Below are positions 9,181 to 17,228 of a stretch of 64,000 nt of DNA, in pieces. Made by a program: the position numbers and the translations under genes. The notes under the pieces were generated by a model. The model had not been told where the DNA came from. It ran no database searches and saw nothing but the letters and a program-made list of their open reading frames with translations. Every line of letters starts with the position of its first letter. Position 1 is the stretch's first letter. The stretch comes from Motiliproteus sp. MSK22-1 (lineage in GTDB: Bacteria > Pseudomonadota > Gammaproteobacteria > Pseudomonadales > Balneatricaceae), in assembly GCF_001968815.1 (NCBI RefSeq), contig NZ_MIEQ01000096.1, positions 372,001-436,000 of the forward strand, given 5' to 3'.

Positions 9181-10407
9181 TTAGCGAGTCCTTTCTGCGG
9201 ATAATTTAAGCTGCCTTAATACTTCGTAGCATGCGCCCATGGTGTGATAATCCGTTTTACCCGCGGGGCTTTTTAAATTGTCATACTTATTGTTTTGCTG
9301 ATCGAGAATTCTAAACCAAGCGCCATTCTCATGATCTATCATGTGATTCCAGGAGTAATTCCAGATGCGTTGGTACCACTGCCAGTAATGAGGATCGTTG
9401 CTGCGTTCTGCCATTAATGCTGCCGCTGCAAAAGACTCTGCCTGAACCCAGAAATATTTATCTCCATCGCAAATGTCTCCATCGGGTGAAAAGCCGTAAC
9501 AGATCCCACCGTTTTCAGCGTCCCAGGCATTTTCAAGAGCACTATCAAACAGCGCTTTGGCTCGGGGGTAAAGCCAGGTCTCGGGACGATGCCTTTCCAG
9601 CATCAATAGCAGTTTGGACCATTCAGTAAAATGACCGGGCTGAAATCCCCAGGGGCGAAAAAGATTTTTTGGGTCATCAAGATTGTACTGCCAGTCAATT
9701 TGCCATTGGCTGTCATAATGTTCCCAGATTTTTCCTTTTGATTGAGATGCCTGCCTTTGGCAAATATGGCTCGCCAATGTGAAAGCACGGTCCAAATAGA
9801 GGATATCTTCAGTTGCCTCATAAGCTGCGATCATGGCTTCACAGCTGTGCATATTAGCGTTCTGTCCTCTATAGGGAGATGTCTGAGTCCAATCAGCGCT
9901 TATTTCATCTCGGTACAAGCCATCTTTGTCACACCAGAAGTGTTGTTCCATGAGTTGATAGGTTTCTGCGATATAGGGTCTTACCTCCTGAACACCTGCT
10001 TTTAATGCGCTGCTGTAGGCCAGCAACACAAAGGCGAGACCGTAGCAATGGTTTGTGCTGTCTATGGCTTCTGTACCGTTCATTAACCATGCATAACCAC
10101 CGGTTTTGGGATTAAGGTGATGTCGTCGAAGAAACTCGACCCCATGGCGGGTGTATTCCAGGTATTCTGCCTTTTCAAGCTCTAGCGAGTCGGCATGAAT
10201 AGCAGCCATGGCATAATTGAATATAAAGCGTGTGCTGCTGACCAGGTGCCGGGTTTGAGGGTCGTAGATAGAGCCATCGTCACGAAAGTGCTGAAAAAAA
10301 CCGCCGAGTTGCTGATCAATACAACGGGGGTGATAAAAGGCCATCGTGTTACGAATATGTTCAAGCAAGAATGCCTGATCACGAAAGTCAGCAGTCCTTT
10401 GTTTCAT
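9181..10407 (-). CDS. AGE-family sugar isomerase, probable mannose isomerase
   Basis: A 408-residue protein of the N-acylglucosamine 2-epimerase (alpha6/alpha6 barrel) family. The motif RFIFNYA (60-66) and the His-rich HxG/HTMGACYEVL segments match bacterial D-mannose isomerases rather than true N-acetylglucosamine epimerases. Such enzymes interconvert mannose and fructose without phosphorylation. ATG 10407 follows AAGGGA. Being last in the order pgi - fructokinase - this gene fits well: it would make fructose for the kinase. No signal peptide is present, so it acts in the cytoplasm. Cellobiose 2-epimerase is the main alternative. Confidence 0.8.
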   Translation of the reverse strand: MKQRTADFRDQAFLLEHIRNTMAFYHPRCIDQQLGGFFQHFRDDGSIYDPQTRHLVSSTRFIFNYAMAAIHADSLELEKAEYLEYTRHGVEFLRRHHLNPKTGGYAWLMNGTEAIDSTNHCYGLAFVLLAYSSALKAGVQEVRPYIAETYQLMEQHFWCDKDGLYRDEISADWTQTSPYRGQNANMHSCEAMIAAYEATEDILYLDRAFTLASHICQRQASQSKGKIWEHYDSQWQIDWQYNLDDPKNLFRPWGFQPGHFTEWSKLLLMLERHRPETWLYPRAKALFDSALENAWDAENGGICYGFSPDGDICDGDKYFWVQAESFAAAALMAERSNDPHYWQWYQRIWNYSWNHMIDHENGAWFRILDQQNNKYDNLKSPAGKTDYHTMGACYEVLRQLKLSAERTR

Positions 10408-10544
10408 AATTATTTTCCCTTAAGGGTATTGTGCTGCGGGTTGCAGGACTCAACTGGCTTGCAGCTCCAGTCAGCAGCGCGGGCTTAATGAGTTATTGAT
10501 TAATGTGAATCCTATGTCAGGTCTTATTCACAGGTTGCGTAGAT

Positions 10545-11522
10545 TCAGGTCTGGTCGCTTAGATTCAGATCTTGCCGCCTGGGCAACGACGTGAATGCGC
10601 CTTTATGAGAGACCGCATGAGCTCCACACCGAGATGCAAAGATCAGGGCTTTTTCCAATCTATCCTGATTGACCGCAAGGTCTGCCAGATCGTTCTGCCG
10701 ACAATTCTGTTCTGCCAATTGAAATAAGAACCCACCGATAAATGCATCCCCGGCAGCAGTGCTATCCACCATTATTACTTCAGGCGGTTTGATGGCTCCC
10801 TCAAGTGCAGAGCTGAAGTAGCGCAATGGGCTACCTCCGTCAGTTAACAGAACCAGTGATACGCCAGAGCTGAGTAACTGTTCGATGACCTGTGATTCAG
10901 TTTGCTCCCGACAGAGGAAATCCATCTCCTCTTTGGAAAGCTTGACTAAATCGGCCAGTCTCAGTCCTTCCCAGATTGGAATCATCGGATCACTATCAAT
11001 TGGCCACAAATTGGTTCGTAAATTGATATCAAAACTGACCAGATAACCAGCCGCTTTAGCCTTCTGAATACCTGCTATTGTTGCTTCCCGGATCGACGGG
11101 GCGGTTAGGGTATTGGAGCAGAAGTGAAACAGTCCGGGCTGTTCGAACCAGTGCTCTTCAAAATCATCAGGCATAAACAGCATGTCTGCGGAAGGATTCC
11201 GGTAAAAAGTAAAGCTGCGCTCACCACTGTTATCCAGAGATACAAATGCCAGAGCCGTATTGGCCTGATTGGTTGCCAGCAGGTAATCAGTATTGACTCC
11301 GGCATCTGAAAGCGACTGGGACATAAATTGCCCAAACATGTCGGTGCCAATTTTTCCGGCCATATAGCTTTCACCGCCCAGCTTTGCGATTGCCGCGGCG
11401 ACGTTGGCAGGAGCCCCTCCTGGGTATTTGGTAAAAGATTCCAGTGAATCGTCCTCGGAGGAGCTGATTCGATTGGAAAGCATATCAACTAATGCTTCAC
11501 CAAATGATATTACCTTTAACAT
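10545..11522 (-). CDS. PfkB-family carbohydrate kinase, probable fructokinase
   Basis: A 325-residue cytoplasmic sugar kinase. The first PfkB signature is GGAPANVAAAIAKLGG (35-50) and the second DSTAAGDAFIGGF, with the catalytic Asp259. The overall wording (ISFGEALVDML at the start) matches bacterial fructokinases, which turn fructose and ATP into fructose-6-phosphate. I start it at ATG 11522, which has AGGA eight bases upstream; a longer frame to 11729 overlaps pgi and adds only low-complexity residues. It lies between pgi and the mannose isomerase in one leftward operon. Ribokinase-type specificity cannot be excluded by sequence alone. Confidence 0.85.
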   Translation of the reverse strand: MLKVISFGEALVDMLSNRISSSEDDSLESFTKYPGGAPANVAAAIAKLGGESYMAGKIGTDMFGQFMSQSLSDAGVNTDYLLATNQANTALAFVSLDNSGERSFTFYRNPSADMLFMPDDFEEHWFEQPGLFHFCSNTLTAPSIREATIAGIQKAKAAGYLVSFDINLRTNLWPIDSDPMIPIWEGLRLADLVKLSKEEMDFLCREQTESQVIEQLLSSGVSLVLLTDGGSPLRYFSSALEGAIKPPEVIMVDSTAAGDAFIGGFLFQLAEQNCRQNDLADLAVNQDRLEKALIFASRCGAHAVSHKGAFTSLPRRQDLNLSDQT

Positions 11523-11640
11523 AGAATCAATCCTGCTTATTGATGTTGGTAACGACCGCTTCAGTTGCAGCTGACAGCCGGGCATTGAAAGTCCCGTTGC
11601 TCTGAAGGTCTCCGATTCAAGAGGGCGATTTCTTGATCTC

Positions 11641-13296
11641 TCAGGCTTTACCGGCTTTGGTTTTTCCGGCGGAGATATTGGTAACCGTTTTCTTTCTTCC
11701 TTTGGAAGAAGGCAAATGGTGCTTAACAATAGCCATTAAACCCTGAGTCGAAGGGTCATAGTCGGTGCTTTGACGTTTAATATTGCCACTGATTTCCGTT
11801 GCCAGACGTTTACCTAGCTGAACACCCCATTGATCAAATGAATTGATATTCCAGATAGCGCCCTGAACGAAAACTTTGTGCTCGTAGAGAGCGATTAATG
11901 CGCCCAGATTGTGAGGGCTCATTTCATCTAACAACAATACGTTGCTGGGACGGTTGCCGGGACAGCTGGCGTGGGTTTGGGCATCCCCATCCTGATCGCC
12001 GTTCATAAAGGCGTTTGCCTGAGCCAGCATATTGGTTAACAGTGCAAAGTGATGTTCGGCTGTTTTTTCGTCACTCTTTAGCGAAGCGATAAAATCAATA
12101 GGTACGAAACGGGTGCCCTGATGCAGTAGCTGGAAAAAGGCATGCTGGCCGTTTGACCCTGTTTGCCCCCAAACGATTGGTCCTGTGGCATAGTCTATCG
12201 GGTGTCCGTCAGCATCCATTGACTTTCCGTTACTTTCCATATCCAGTTGTTGCAGGAATGCTGGCAGCTGGTGCAGTGCCTGGTCGTAAGGAATGATGGC
12301 CTGGGTTTCGGCACCGTGAAAATTGATATACCAGATTCCAATCAGCGCCAGGATGACCGGCATGTTCTGATCCAAGGGAGCATGGAGAAAATGCTGGTCC
12401 ATGGCATAGGCACCTTCCAATAGCTCGATAAAACCGTCGTAGCCGATGGATAGGGCAATAGGCAGACCAATACTGGACCAAAGAGAATAGCGGCCGCCGA
12501 CCCATGCCCAGAATTCGAAAATATTCTCCCGCTTGATGCCAAACTCCATAGCCGCAGCCTGGTTGGTAGAGACTGCGACGAAGTGCTGAGCAATATCTGC
12601 ATCACCTTCGGGGGCATTTTCAAGAAACCAGGTTTTGGCACTGTTGGCGTTTAAAAGTGTTTCCTGAGTGGAGAAGGTTTTGGTGGAAACGATAAATAGG
12701 GTTGTTTCAGGGTTAAGCGGCTTTAATATCTTATGAATGTGCTGACCATCAACGTTGGAAACAAAATGAAAACGTAGTTCAGGATGACGGTGATGTAAAA
12801 GGGCCCGACAAACCATGTTGGGCCCAAGGTCTGAACCGCCTATGCCGATATTAACGACATGACGGATTCGTTTTCCGCTGTAGCCCAGCCATTGGCCTTC
12901 GCGCACTTTCTCGCTAAAAACTTTGAGTTTTTCCAGACTGGCACGGATTTCAGGCATTACATCCTGACCGTTCACCTCAACAGGATCTTCACCGCGATTA
13001 CGTAGGGCGGTATGCAGAACGGGTCGCTTTTCTGTGACATTTATAATATCACCTGAAAACATCTGTGCTCGCCGTTGGCGCAAAGGTGAGTGCTCAGCGA
13101 GCTGAATCAGTGATGAGAGAATTTCCGGAGAGACACGGTTTTTGGAGTAATCCAGAAACAAACCGCCTAATCGAAGGCTCATTTCATCGAATCTATTCGG
13201 GTTATCACGAAAGGCGTCTGCGATGCGATCATCGGCAGTTTGTTCTGCTAAGTGCTTAAGCTTCTTCCAGGTAACCGATTGGCTAAGGTTATACAT
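11641..13296 (-). CDS. pgi: Glucose-6-phosphate isomerase
   Basis: A 551-residue protein, the usual length of proteobacterial Pgi. It carries NIGIGGSDLGPNMV near the phosphate-binding site, the FSTQETLLNA segment, WVGGRYSLWSSIGLP and the C-terminal GVQLGK lysine region. It interconverts glucose-6-phosphate and fructose-6-phosphate in the cytoplasm. It is the first gene of the leftward operon with fructokinase and mannose isomerase, and is divergent from a ROK regulator. The tail is basic and extended (KGRKKTVTNISAGKTKAGKA), which is slightly unusual. Placement of pgi in a hexose-specific operon suggests sugar-dependent control rather than purely housekeeping expression. Confidence 0.95.
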   Translation of the reverse strand: MYNLSQSVTWKKLKHLAEQTADDRIADAFRDNPNRFDEMSLRLGGLFLDYSKNRVSPEILSSLIQLAEHSPLRQRRAQMFSGDIINVTEKRPVLHTALRNRGEDPVEVNGQDVMPEIRASLEKLKVFSEKVREGQWLGYSGKRIRHVVNIGIGGSDLGPNMVCRALLHHRHPELRFHFVSNVDGQHIHKILKPLNPETTLFIVSTKTFSTQETLLNANSAKTWFLENAPEGDADIAQHFVAVSTNQAAAMEFGIKRENIFEFWAWVGGRYSLWSSIGLPIALSIGYDGFIELLEGAYAMDQHFLHAPLDQNMPVILALIGIWYINFHGAETQAIIPYDQALHQLPAFLQQLDMESNGKSMDADGHPIDYATGPIVWGQTGSNGQHAFFQLLHQGTRFVPIDFIASLKSDEKTAEHHFALLTNMLAQANAFMNGDQDGDAQTHASCPGNRPSNVLLLDEMSPHNLGALIALYEHKVFVQGAIWNINSFDQWGVQLGKRLATEISGNIKRQSTDYDPSTQGLMAIVKHHLPSSKGRKKTVTNISAGKTKAGKA

Positions 13297-13345
13297 GACA
13301 CTGCTCTCTATCGATGCTTTTTTATGATCTTGTTAGTGATCTGGA

Positions 13346-13472
13346 GTTGTACAAATGTAGTAATTGTACGAAAAAAACACCCAAATTTGGTAGTAAATCA
13401 AATAAAAGTAAGTAATTTTTTAAGTTTTGACTATGTTATGATCAATTAAATATTAAATCAACTAGATTTAAT
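13346..13472. promoter_or_regulatory. Divergent control region with operator-like repeats
   Basis: The pgi/ROK intergenic region holds an inverted repeat ATTAAATC-AACTA-GATTTAAT (13452-13472) and a looser one, GTACAA with TTGTAC nine bases apart (about 13349-13369). A rightward promoter can be read as TTGACT (13427-13432) with TATTAA (13451-13456) at 18-base spacing, so the first repeat overlaps its -10 box. This is what autorepression by the ROK protein would look like. ROK operators are commonly AT-rich inverted repeats, but the assignment is inference. Confidence 0.5.
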
Positions 13473-13608
13473 TAAAAAAATCGAGTTCACTCCAACTAGG
13501 GTTAGGGTAAAACTGATCACTCCGGAAAACTTCACTGCGACTGAGTATAGTGCATCGAGGTCAGCGCTAGTGCAGGCTTGCTGAGAGGAAAGGAAAAAGG
13601 ATATATGC

Positions 13609-14925
13609 ATGGCGGTAAAGGCAACGAATTCTGGCAGTACATCGGAGCAGGCCCGGCAATACAACGAGAGAATCATCCTCCAGTATGTTCGTCAAAGTGG
13701 AGAGATAGCCAGAGCTAAACTGGCGAAGTTGACAGCCCTGAGTGCTCAGACTATTTCCGTTATCACCTCGTCTTTAATTGAAAGAGAGTTACTTCAGGTT
13801 GTTGGACGCGAGTATGGGGGAAGAGGGCAACCTTCAATCAAACTGGCGCTCAATCCGAGGGGCGCATACAGTATCGGGATCAACCTGGATCGCGATCATA
13901 TTTCAATTTCACTGGTGGACTTTTCTGGAAAGCTGCTGCAAAAATTTCACCATGAGTTGCTATACCCAACACCAGAACAAGCTCTTAACCGAGTCTCTAA
14001 GGACTTGACCAATATTCAAACTCAGTTAGGCCTTGACTGGTCGCGGGTCAGGGGGGTTGGGCTGGCAATGCCCCGAAAGATGGGAAGTTGGCTGGATGAA
14101 TTAGGGTTTGGTGGCAATTCCGTTAATGATTCGCTTGAGACAGGGGACGACCAGAAGCAAATTCAAGAGCATCTTGGACAGGACTTCACTCACCGGGAAA
14201 ATGAGGCTGCTGATAATATAGTATCTCGTTTAAATCAATGGAATGAGGTTGATTTTGGGCAACAGCTACATGCTTTGTTTGATCTGCCTGTCATGACAGA
14301 AAACGATGCTGGAGCCGCGGCGCTGGGGGAGCTTTTCTATGGACTTGGACACCGCTACAGTCATTTTTTCTATCTTTTTATAGGCATGTCTCTGGGAGGA
14401 GGGATCATTAGTGAAGGCCAGTATTTTCGTGGAGCTAACGGAAATGCTGCAGATTTTGGATTGTTTCCGGTCGCTAATGAGCATGGACAGCCCAGTTGTA
14501 TGTTAATGAGTAAGGTTTCATTAGCGTCTTTATACCGTTATCTTCAGAAAAGAAATATAGTCGTAGATTCTCCAGAGCAACTGCAACACCTGAAAGGAAG
14601 CGACGATGAATCTATTGTGGATGCCTGGGTTCAACAAGCGGCCCAGGCATTGGTTGTGCCTTTGTTCAGTGTGATGGCAACCCTGGATACACAAGCGCTG
14701 ATTTTTGGAGGCCGGTTACCTCCTTATATTATGGAAAAGTTGATAAGGGCCACCCAGGATCTTTCCAGCCAATGGCTGTTTCCCGAGCAGGTGATCGCTG
14801 AATATGTTCAGTCTGAAACCGGTATGGACGCCGCCGTTGTCGGTGCTGCAATGCTGCCTCTGCACGAAAATTATTCGCCTATGCGAGAAAGATTACTTGT
14901 TCGTTCAGCAAATACCGCTTTGTGA
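13609..14925 (+). CDS. ROK-family transcriptional regulator (NagC/Mlc-like)
   Basis: A 438-residue repressor. An N-terminal winged helix (about 18-80, including LAKLTALSAQTISVITSSLI) is followed by a ROK sugar-kinase fold with IGINLDRDHIS and ENDAGAAALGE. The Cys-rich zinc motif normal for Mlc/NagC (CxCGxxGC) is missing; the matching stretch reads NEHGQPSCMLMS, so metal binding may be lost. It is divergent from pgi - fructokinase - mannose isomerase and very likely controls that operon, with a hexose or hexose-phosphate as inducer. ATG 13609 follows AAAGGA. It converges with the protease gene, only 12 bases apart. Confidence 0.9.
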   Translation: MAVKATNSGSTSEQARQYNERIILQYVRQSGEIARAKLAKLTALSAQTISVITSSLIERELLQVVGREYGGRGQPSIKLALNPRGAYSIGINLDRDHISISLVDFSGKLLQKFHHELLYPTPEQALNRVSKDLTNIQTQLGLDWSRVRGVGLAMPRKMGSWLDELGFGGNSVNDSLETGDDQKQIQEHLGQDFTHRENEAADNIVSRLNQWNEVDFGQQLHALFDLPVMTENDAGAAALGELFYGLGHRYSHFFYLFIGMSLGGGIISEGQYFRGANGNAADFGLFPVANEHGQPSCMLMSKVSLASLYRYLQKRNIVVDSPEQLQHLKGSDDESIVDAWVQQAAQALVVPLFSVMATLDTQALIFGGRLPPYIMEKLIRATQDLSSQWLFPEQVIAEYVQSETGMDAAVVGAAMLPLHENYSPMRERLLVRSANTAL

Positions 14926-14937
14926 CAAACTTTAGTT

Positions 14938-16050
14938 TCAGGATTCTAAAAACATCGTTGCTAGCTCTGAACCAGGGAGTCCACTGGCGGCAATTGAGTA
15001 AATAACGACTAAAAAGACAGCAATAGTCAGCAGATACCAGACCAGTGAGAATGCTATGCCATATGGATTCAGAGGGGTTTTTCCTTCTCGGGAAAAATCT
15101 CGCCAGCTGGCGATTAAATCAATGACACCGATAACGATAAAGAAACTTAGTAATACCAGGCCATACTTGGCGGATACTGCGAACAAAGCCGCTGATGTGG
15201 CCAATAAGAGTACCAGCCCCCAGTATTTTCGACCTGAAAAAACCAGTGCCTTCAAGACACGTCCGCCGTCTAAAGGATAAACCGGTAATAAATTAATCAC
15301 ATTCACCAGTGCACTGATCGAAGCGACAAGTCCGGCAAAGTGATTTCCGCTGAATAGATATATCAGGTAGAAAACTATACTCATGGCAAGGCCGTAGACG
15401 GGCCCCATCATTGAAATATAGACATCCTGCCACTGGGTTTTAGGTTTATCACCGACTGCTACTCCACCAAAGAATGGAATCAGGTACATGCCTTTGGTGG
15501 GGATATTGAATTTCTTCATGGCTCGAAGATGGCCGTACTCGTGAAAAACGATCACGCTTATCAGTACCAGCGCAAACTCCCAGCTGAATATGATGGACCA
15601 ACCTGAAAAGGCTGCACCAGCTAGCGCTACTTTAAGGACTTTGGCGCTTTTAAAAAGCTTGAAGCCTAATCCAAGCCAGGATACAAAATGACCGCTGTTT
15701 GATTTTCTGCCTCTAGCTGGATTTGGAGAAGGTTCATCGTTACCTTCCGTTCCGCTTTCAACAGCAAGGCTTTTTGTTTGTTTTGTCGCCCTGAGGTTCT
15801 TTGTTTCCTCAACCAATACGACGTTATCGCACTGTAATTGGTAGCAGACATTTTTACAGAGCTTGTCGATGGTGAAGTTAAGGTTCAGGGTGCCAAGGTC
15901 TGGGATTGAAAAAGAATGGGATCCAGAAAATCGAAAGTTACGCTTGCGAGAAACTTCTTTCCCATCAATCAGTAGTTGTTCCAAACCACTCCAACTGGAT
16001 CCGATAAGTTCAAAAAGCATGCCGTTATAGTGAAAATCAAATAGCTTCAT
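14938..16050 (-). CDS. Site-2-type (M50) membrane metalloprotease
   Basis: A 370-residue integral membrane protein. The zinc site HEYGH is at 170-174 in one helix and the third ligand region NLLPVYPLDGGR is at 253-264 (Asp261), the hallmark of S2P/SpoIVFB-type intramembrane proteases. The first 120 or so residues are hydrophilic and beta-rich with three cysteines (LCKNVCYQLQC), followed by a charged linker; they may be a cytoplasmic regulatory domain. There is no PDZ domain, so it is not RseP. Its substrate is unknown. It is separated by 157 bases from the upstream PA14-like gene in the same orientation, so a shared transcript is possible. Confidence 0.85.
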   Translation of the reverse strand: MKLFDFHYNGMLFELIGSSWSGLEQLLIDGKEVSRKRNFRFSGSHSFSIPDLGTLNLNFTIDKLCKNVCYQLQCDNVVLVEETKNLRATKQTKSLAVESGTEGNDEPSPNPARGRKSNSGHFVSWLGLGFKLFKSAKVLKVALAGAAFSGWSIIFSWEFALVLISVIVFHEYGHLRAMKKFNIPTKGMYLIPFFGGVAVGDKPKTQWQDVYISMMGPVYGLAMSIVFYLIYLFSGNHFAGLVASISALVNVINLLPVYPLDGGRVLKALVFSGRKYWGLVLLLATSAALFAVSAKYGLVLLSFFIVIGVIDLIASWRDFSREGKTPLNPYGIAFSLVWYLLTIAVFLVVIYSIAASGLPGSELATMFLES

Positions 16051-16207
16051 GGTGTGTTAATGATACCGTTCTGATCAGAACCTGATCGTTAGAGTCGCCG
16101 CGTTGGGAAGAGGGGGAAAATCATCTGGCTGGCAGGTAAATCCGACCTGTGAAAGGATATGCCTGCCATTGCCTTGAGATGAGTTGGTAATGGGTTATTG
16201 TGTCGCG

Positions 16208-16846
16208 TTATTTCAAGTGTCCATAAAACTTTGCGGGAACGGCTACCTCAGTGTCACCCTGCGGTGGCGTCCAGTATAACCCCAATGCTGAGGTGCCTTT
16301 CTTCTGGTAGTAATCAATTTCCAGGTCATACCACCCGGCTTTTTCCACAACAAAGTTTATTGGATCTGACATTATATCTGAATGAATATAGGGATCTTCA
16401 TAAACCAAAATGCCAGCAATACTCAGCTTTACCCCATCATTGGAATTGATCCGCAGAATGTAGGTGCCCGCTTCTGGGAACTGAATCATCCCGCGTATTT
16501 CTGCCCCGACCCCCATAGAGCGTTTGGAAGTCAGTACTTTGCCTGTATCGGTGTCGTGGTCCAGCATTGCTATAGGCTGACCTGGTTTGCCTTTGACCAA
16601 CTTGCTGATATAGGCAACGTCTTCAAACATCGCGTAATAATAGGTCACTGATAGCCCGGGTTCTATGTCACTTTTAGAGGGTTGAGAAGCGATGGGCTGA
16701 GCACCGGTGATGGTTTCATCATCTTCGTCAGCGTTAGCCGTGAGTGGGTAAAAAGTGAGGCTGATGAGTAAGGAACAGACTCCAATCCAGCCTGAATAAC
16801 GACGTCCTTGTGTTTTTGATCTTGCAGATATTGCTGTTGCGCTCAT
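16208..16846 (-). CDS. Secreted PA14-like domain protein
   Basis: A 212-residue exported protein. Residues 1-39 are a signal peptide with a basic start and the core WIGVCSLLISLTFYPLTANA. After an acidic linker the rest resembles a PA14 fold: GLSVTYYY..., FPEAGTYILRINSNDGVKLSIAG, then GWYDLEIDYYQKKGTSALGLYW. PA14 domains bind carbohydrate and often sit in glycosidases, adhesins and toxins; here the domain stands alone, so a periplasmic or surface sugar-binding role is the best guess. ATG 16846 follows GGAGAG. No catalytic domain is present. Confidence 0.7.
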   Translation of the reverse strand: MSATAISARSKTQGRRYSGWIGVCSLLISLTFYPLTANADEDDETITGAQPIASQPSKSDIEPGLSVTYYYAMFEDVAYISKLVKGKPGQPIAMLDHDTDTGKVLTSKRSMGVGAEIRGMIQFPEAGTYILRINSNDGVKLSIAGILVYEDPYIHSDIMSDPINFVVEKAGWYDLEIDYYQKKGTSALGLYWTPPQGDTEVAVPAKFYGHLK

Positions 16847-17228
16847 CGGTATCTCTCCAATCGCTCTGAAAGCCAGAGGCTCAAAGGATTTGTTTGCAGG
16901 TTCCTCAGCCCCATCTTTATGAGTCAGGCTTGGTTAAATTGTCATTTGGAAAACAATAGCATCATCACTCTGATCAGGACAGTAGTGCCGTAAACTTCTT
17001 ATGATTTTCAGTTCTTGTTACCAGTCTTTTTTTATCAGCACCAGCGTCCGTTCAGAGCAATGATTATCTATCAGTCCAGATGATTAGAAAAGACAGACCG
17101 GTTTAACAGGCTACTGGTTTGTTATCTCATTCGCCAGTATGCTTGCACAATGAATGGGTTGATCTACTGTTCTATAGATAGTTTTGATAGTAATGACCAA
17201 TACCCCCTGATTTACGGAGTGAAGAAGA
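16847..17228. other. Divergent intergenic region
   Basis: About 380 bases between the leftward PA14-like gene and the rightward solute-binding protein gene. Its composition is mixed with short T-runs. I see no gene, no strong hairpin and no convincing promoter; the only clear signal is the GGAGTGAAG ribosome-binding region just before 17229. Confidence 0.4.

Noticed and set aside
16847-17228. Search for a cyclic-di-GMP or other riboswitch before the family-5 binding protein
   Set aside because: No recognised riboswitch core or stable structure was seen.
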